From MED-G78 sp964546275 (lineage in GTDB: Bacteria; Pseudomonadota; Gammaproteobacteria; Magnimaribacterales; D2472): a stretch of DNA of 35,869 nt. The translations under genes were made by a program, and so were the position numbers. The notes beneath the pieces were generated by a model, which saw only the letters and a program-made list of their open reading frames with translations, made no database searches and was not told where the DNA came from. Shown here in pieces: positions 34,832 to 35,869 of the stretch. Where the stretch lies: positions 1-35,869 of the forward strand of contig CAZJJG010000013.1 of assembly GCA_964546275.1 (NCBI GenBank). Direction: 5' to 3'. Numbering within the stretch: position 1 is the first letter of the stretch; each line of letters begins with the position of its first letter.

Positions 34832-35748
34832 TATGATTTCTCATTCCCTGGCATGCTCCCAAGAAGGACTTCTAAACTTCCCAAAGCCTTAGTAACATCA
34901 GAAGGAATTACTATAGTCTTTGATTGACCAGATGAAGCTATTGTTGTTAATCCATCTACCTGCCTTTTCATAATTTCAAAATTAACTGCGGGTTGTCCAT
35001 CATCTTTAATTGCTTTGCCAACAACTCTAGTTTGTTCAGCGTCTGCTTCAGCCTTAGCTTTAATTGCATATGCATCTGCATCTGCAGTTATTTTTACAGC
35101 TTCAGCTATCTTTCTAGCTTCATAAAGTTGAGCATCAGCATTAAGTTCGACGCTTCTTTTTTTACCTTCAGCTGAAGCGATAGTTGCTCTTCTTTCTCTT
35201 TCAGCATTAAGTTGCTGACGTTGAGAATCTTTAGTTTGATTATCAACTAAAACATCTAAAATTTCTGTTCTAGTAACTTGAACTCCCCATATTTCAGCAG
35301 CCTTAACAAGTCTATCTTTAATCTCCAAATTCATAGATTCTCTCGAAGATTGAAGGTCATCAAGCTCTAATTGGCCTGCAGCTGATCTGATCACAGAAAT
35401 AGCTGTATTCTCAATAGCTAAATCAATATTCTTTATTCTATATACAGATTTTGAGGCATCGAGAACCCTAAAAAAAACTGTAGAAACTAAACCAACTTCG
35501 ACATTATCTTTAGTAATTACAGATATCTCAAATCTAGGCAATTGTCTTTCTAAGATATCAACTTTGTGGGCTACCTTATCAATAAAAGGAATTATTAATG
35601 AAAGACCTGATTCTAGTGTTTTGGTATATTTACCAAATCTCTCTATTACATAAACCTTTGATTGAGGAACAACTTTAATTCCTAAATAAAGAACAAAGAT
35701 TATAAGAAGAGAAATAAGAACTAAAAAAACTGTGTATTCTAAGGTCAT
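34831..35748 (-). CDS. qmcA: SPFH/stomatin-prohibitin family membrane protein (QmcA-like)
   Basis: Inner-membrane-anchored scaffold protein; relatives form ring assemblies, and E. coli QmcA interacts with FtsH/HflKC-related proteolysis. From the ATG at 35748 it has 305 residues, the length of E. coli QmcA. N-terminal membrane helix (about 5-25), SPFH domain (VVPQSKVYVIERFGKYTKTLESG ... RSAAGQLELDDLQSSRESMN), then an Ala/Glu-rich coiled coil (about 185-250) and a C-terminal segment. The open frame extends to 35793 but the extra 15 residues are not family-like. Confidence 0.9.
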   Translation of the reverse strand: MTLEYTVFLVLISLLIIFVLYLGIKVVPQSKVYVIERFGKYTKTLESGLSLIIPFIDKVAHKVDILERQLPRFEISVITKDNVEVGLVSTVFFRVLDASKSVYRIKNIDLAIENTAISVIRSAAGQLELDDLQSSRESMNLEIKDRLVKAAEIWGVQVTRTEILDVLVDNQTKDSQRQQLNAERERRATIASAEGKKRSVELNADAQLYEARKIAEAVKITADADAYAIKAKAEADAEQTRVVGKAIKDDGQPAVNFEIMKRQVDGLTTIASSGQSKTIVIPSDVTKALGSLEVLLGSMPGNEKS

Positions 35749-35825
35749 AGGATATATGTGTAAAAAAAGGTTATAAATAAATATAACATACAAATTTATT
35801 ATTTATTAAATAATGCTTTAAAGAC

Positions 35826-35869
35826 TTAATTAGATTTAGGCTTAAACCAAATAGGTGATGACCAGGCTC
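35826..35869 (-). CDS. C-terminal end of an upstream gene (partial, edge of window)
   Basis: One minus-strand frame, entered at the right window edge, reads AWSSPIWFKPKSN before a TAA at 35826. This ending resembles the C-terminus of DUF3604-type secreted proteins, but 13 residues are too few to be sure. The other two frames also stay open for a while (one to a stop inside the next gap), so the frame choice rests on appearance only. The 77 bases from here to qmcA are almost pure A/T, with an 8-base-arm palindrome at 35798-35814. Confidence 0.4.
   Translation of the reverse strand, partial: AWSSPIWFKPKSN

Noticed and set aside
35798..35814. Palindrome ATTATTTA-T-TAAATAAT upstream of qmcA
   Set aside because: Made only of A and T in an A/T-only stretch, so chance is likely; no promoter geometry ties it to a gene.
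1..35869. CRISPR arrays, insertion sequences, prophage or defence islands
   Set aside because: No regularly spaced repeats, transposase or phage structural genes; the single phage-like nuclease is embedded in a housekeeping operon.

Overview
The window is about 36 kb of AT-rich, very tightly packed bacterial chromosome holding about 42 genes. Gene content and order are those of a gammaproteobacterium: sdhCDAB-sucAB, the iscR-to-der run, dapA-bamC-purC, and aspS-yebC-...-ybgC-tolQRAB-pal-cpoB followed by tRNA-Lys. Low GC, overlapping stop/start codons, almost no intergenic DNA and several deletions from otherwise conserved operons suggest a streamlined, probably marine, lineage (SAR86-like is a guess). 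I see no prophage, insertion sequence, CRISPR array, rRNA or plasmid function. Nearly everything is on the minus strand; only bcp, bepA and proS are on the plus strand.

Layout. 1-6.9 kb: TCA operon sdhC-sdhD-sdhA-sdhB-sucA-sucB (sucB is cut by the left edge). 7.1-18.1 kb: iscR-iscS-iscU-iscA-fdx-iscX-ndk-rlmN-rodZ-ispG-hisS-yfgM-bamB-der, the order known from Pseudomonas but without hscB-hscA and without pilF. A near-perfect IscR type 1 operator sits directly in front of iscR. 18.1-23.9 kb: dapA-bamC-purC, then bcp (+), perM (-) and bepA (+). 23.9-25.3 kb: a Tlc/NTT-related membrane transporter and tRNA-Lys(UUU). 25.3-33.1 kb: zinc-ribbon protein-aspS-yebC-nuclease-ybgC-tolQ-tolR-tolA-tolB-pal-cpoB. 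In many relatives ruvC-ruvA-ruvB lies between yebC and ybgC; here that place is taken by one phage-type PD-(D/E)XK nuclease gene. 33.2-35.9 kb: a short proS lacking the editing insertion, an SPFH/NfeD pair with a short NfeD, a possible 29-residue small ORF, and the last codons of another gene at the right edge.

The genes cover central respiration and the TCA cycle, Fe-S cluster assembly (which serves SdhB, IspG, RlmN and IscR in this window), outer-membrane biogenesis and integrity (BamB, BamC, BepA, Tol-Pal), cell shape (RodZ), translation (HisS, AspS, ProS, RlmN, Der, tRNA-Lys) and precursor synthesis (DapA, PurC, IspG). The most interesting points are the nuclease in the ruvCAB slot, the compact, possibly leaderless iscR promoter, the ISC operon lacking its chaperone pair although IscU keeps the chaperone-binding motif, the miniature TolA, and the editing-less ProRS. 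No intergenic stretch exceeds 300 bases.
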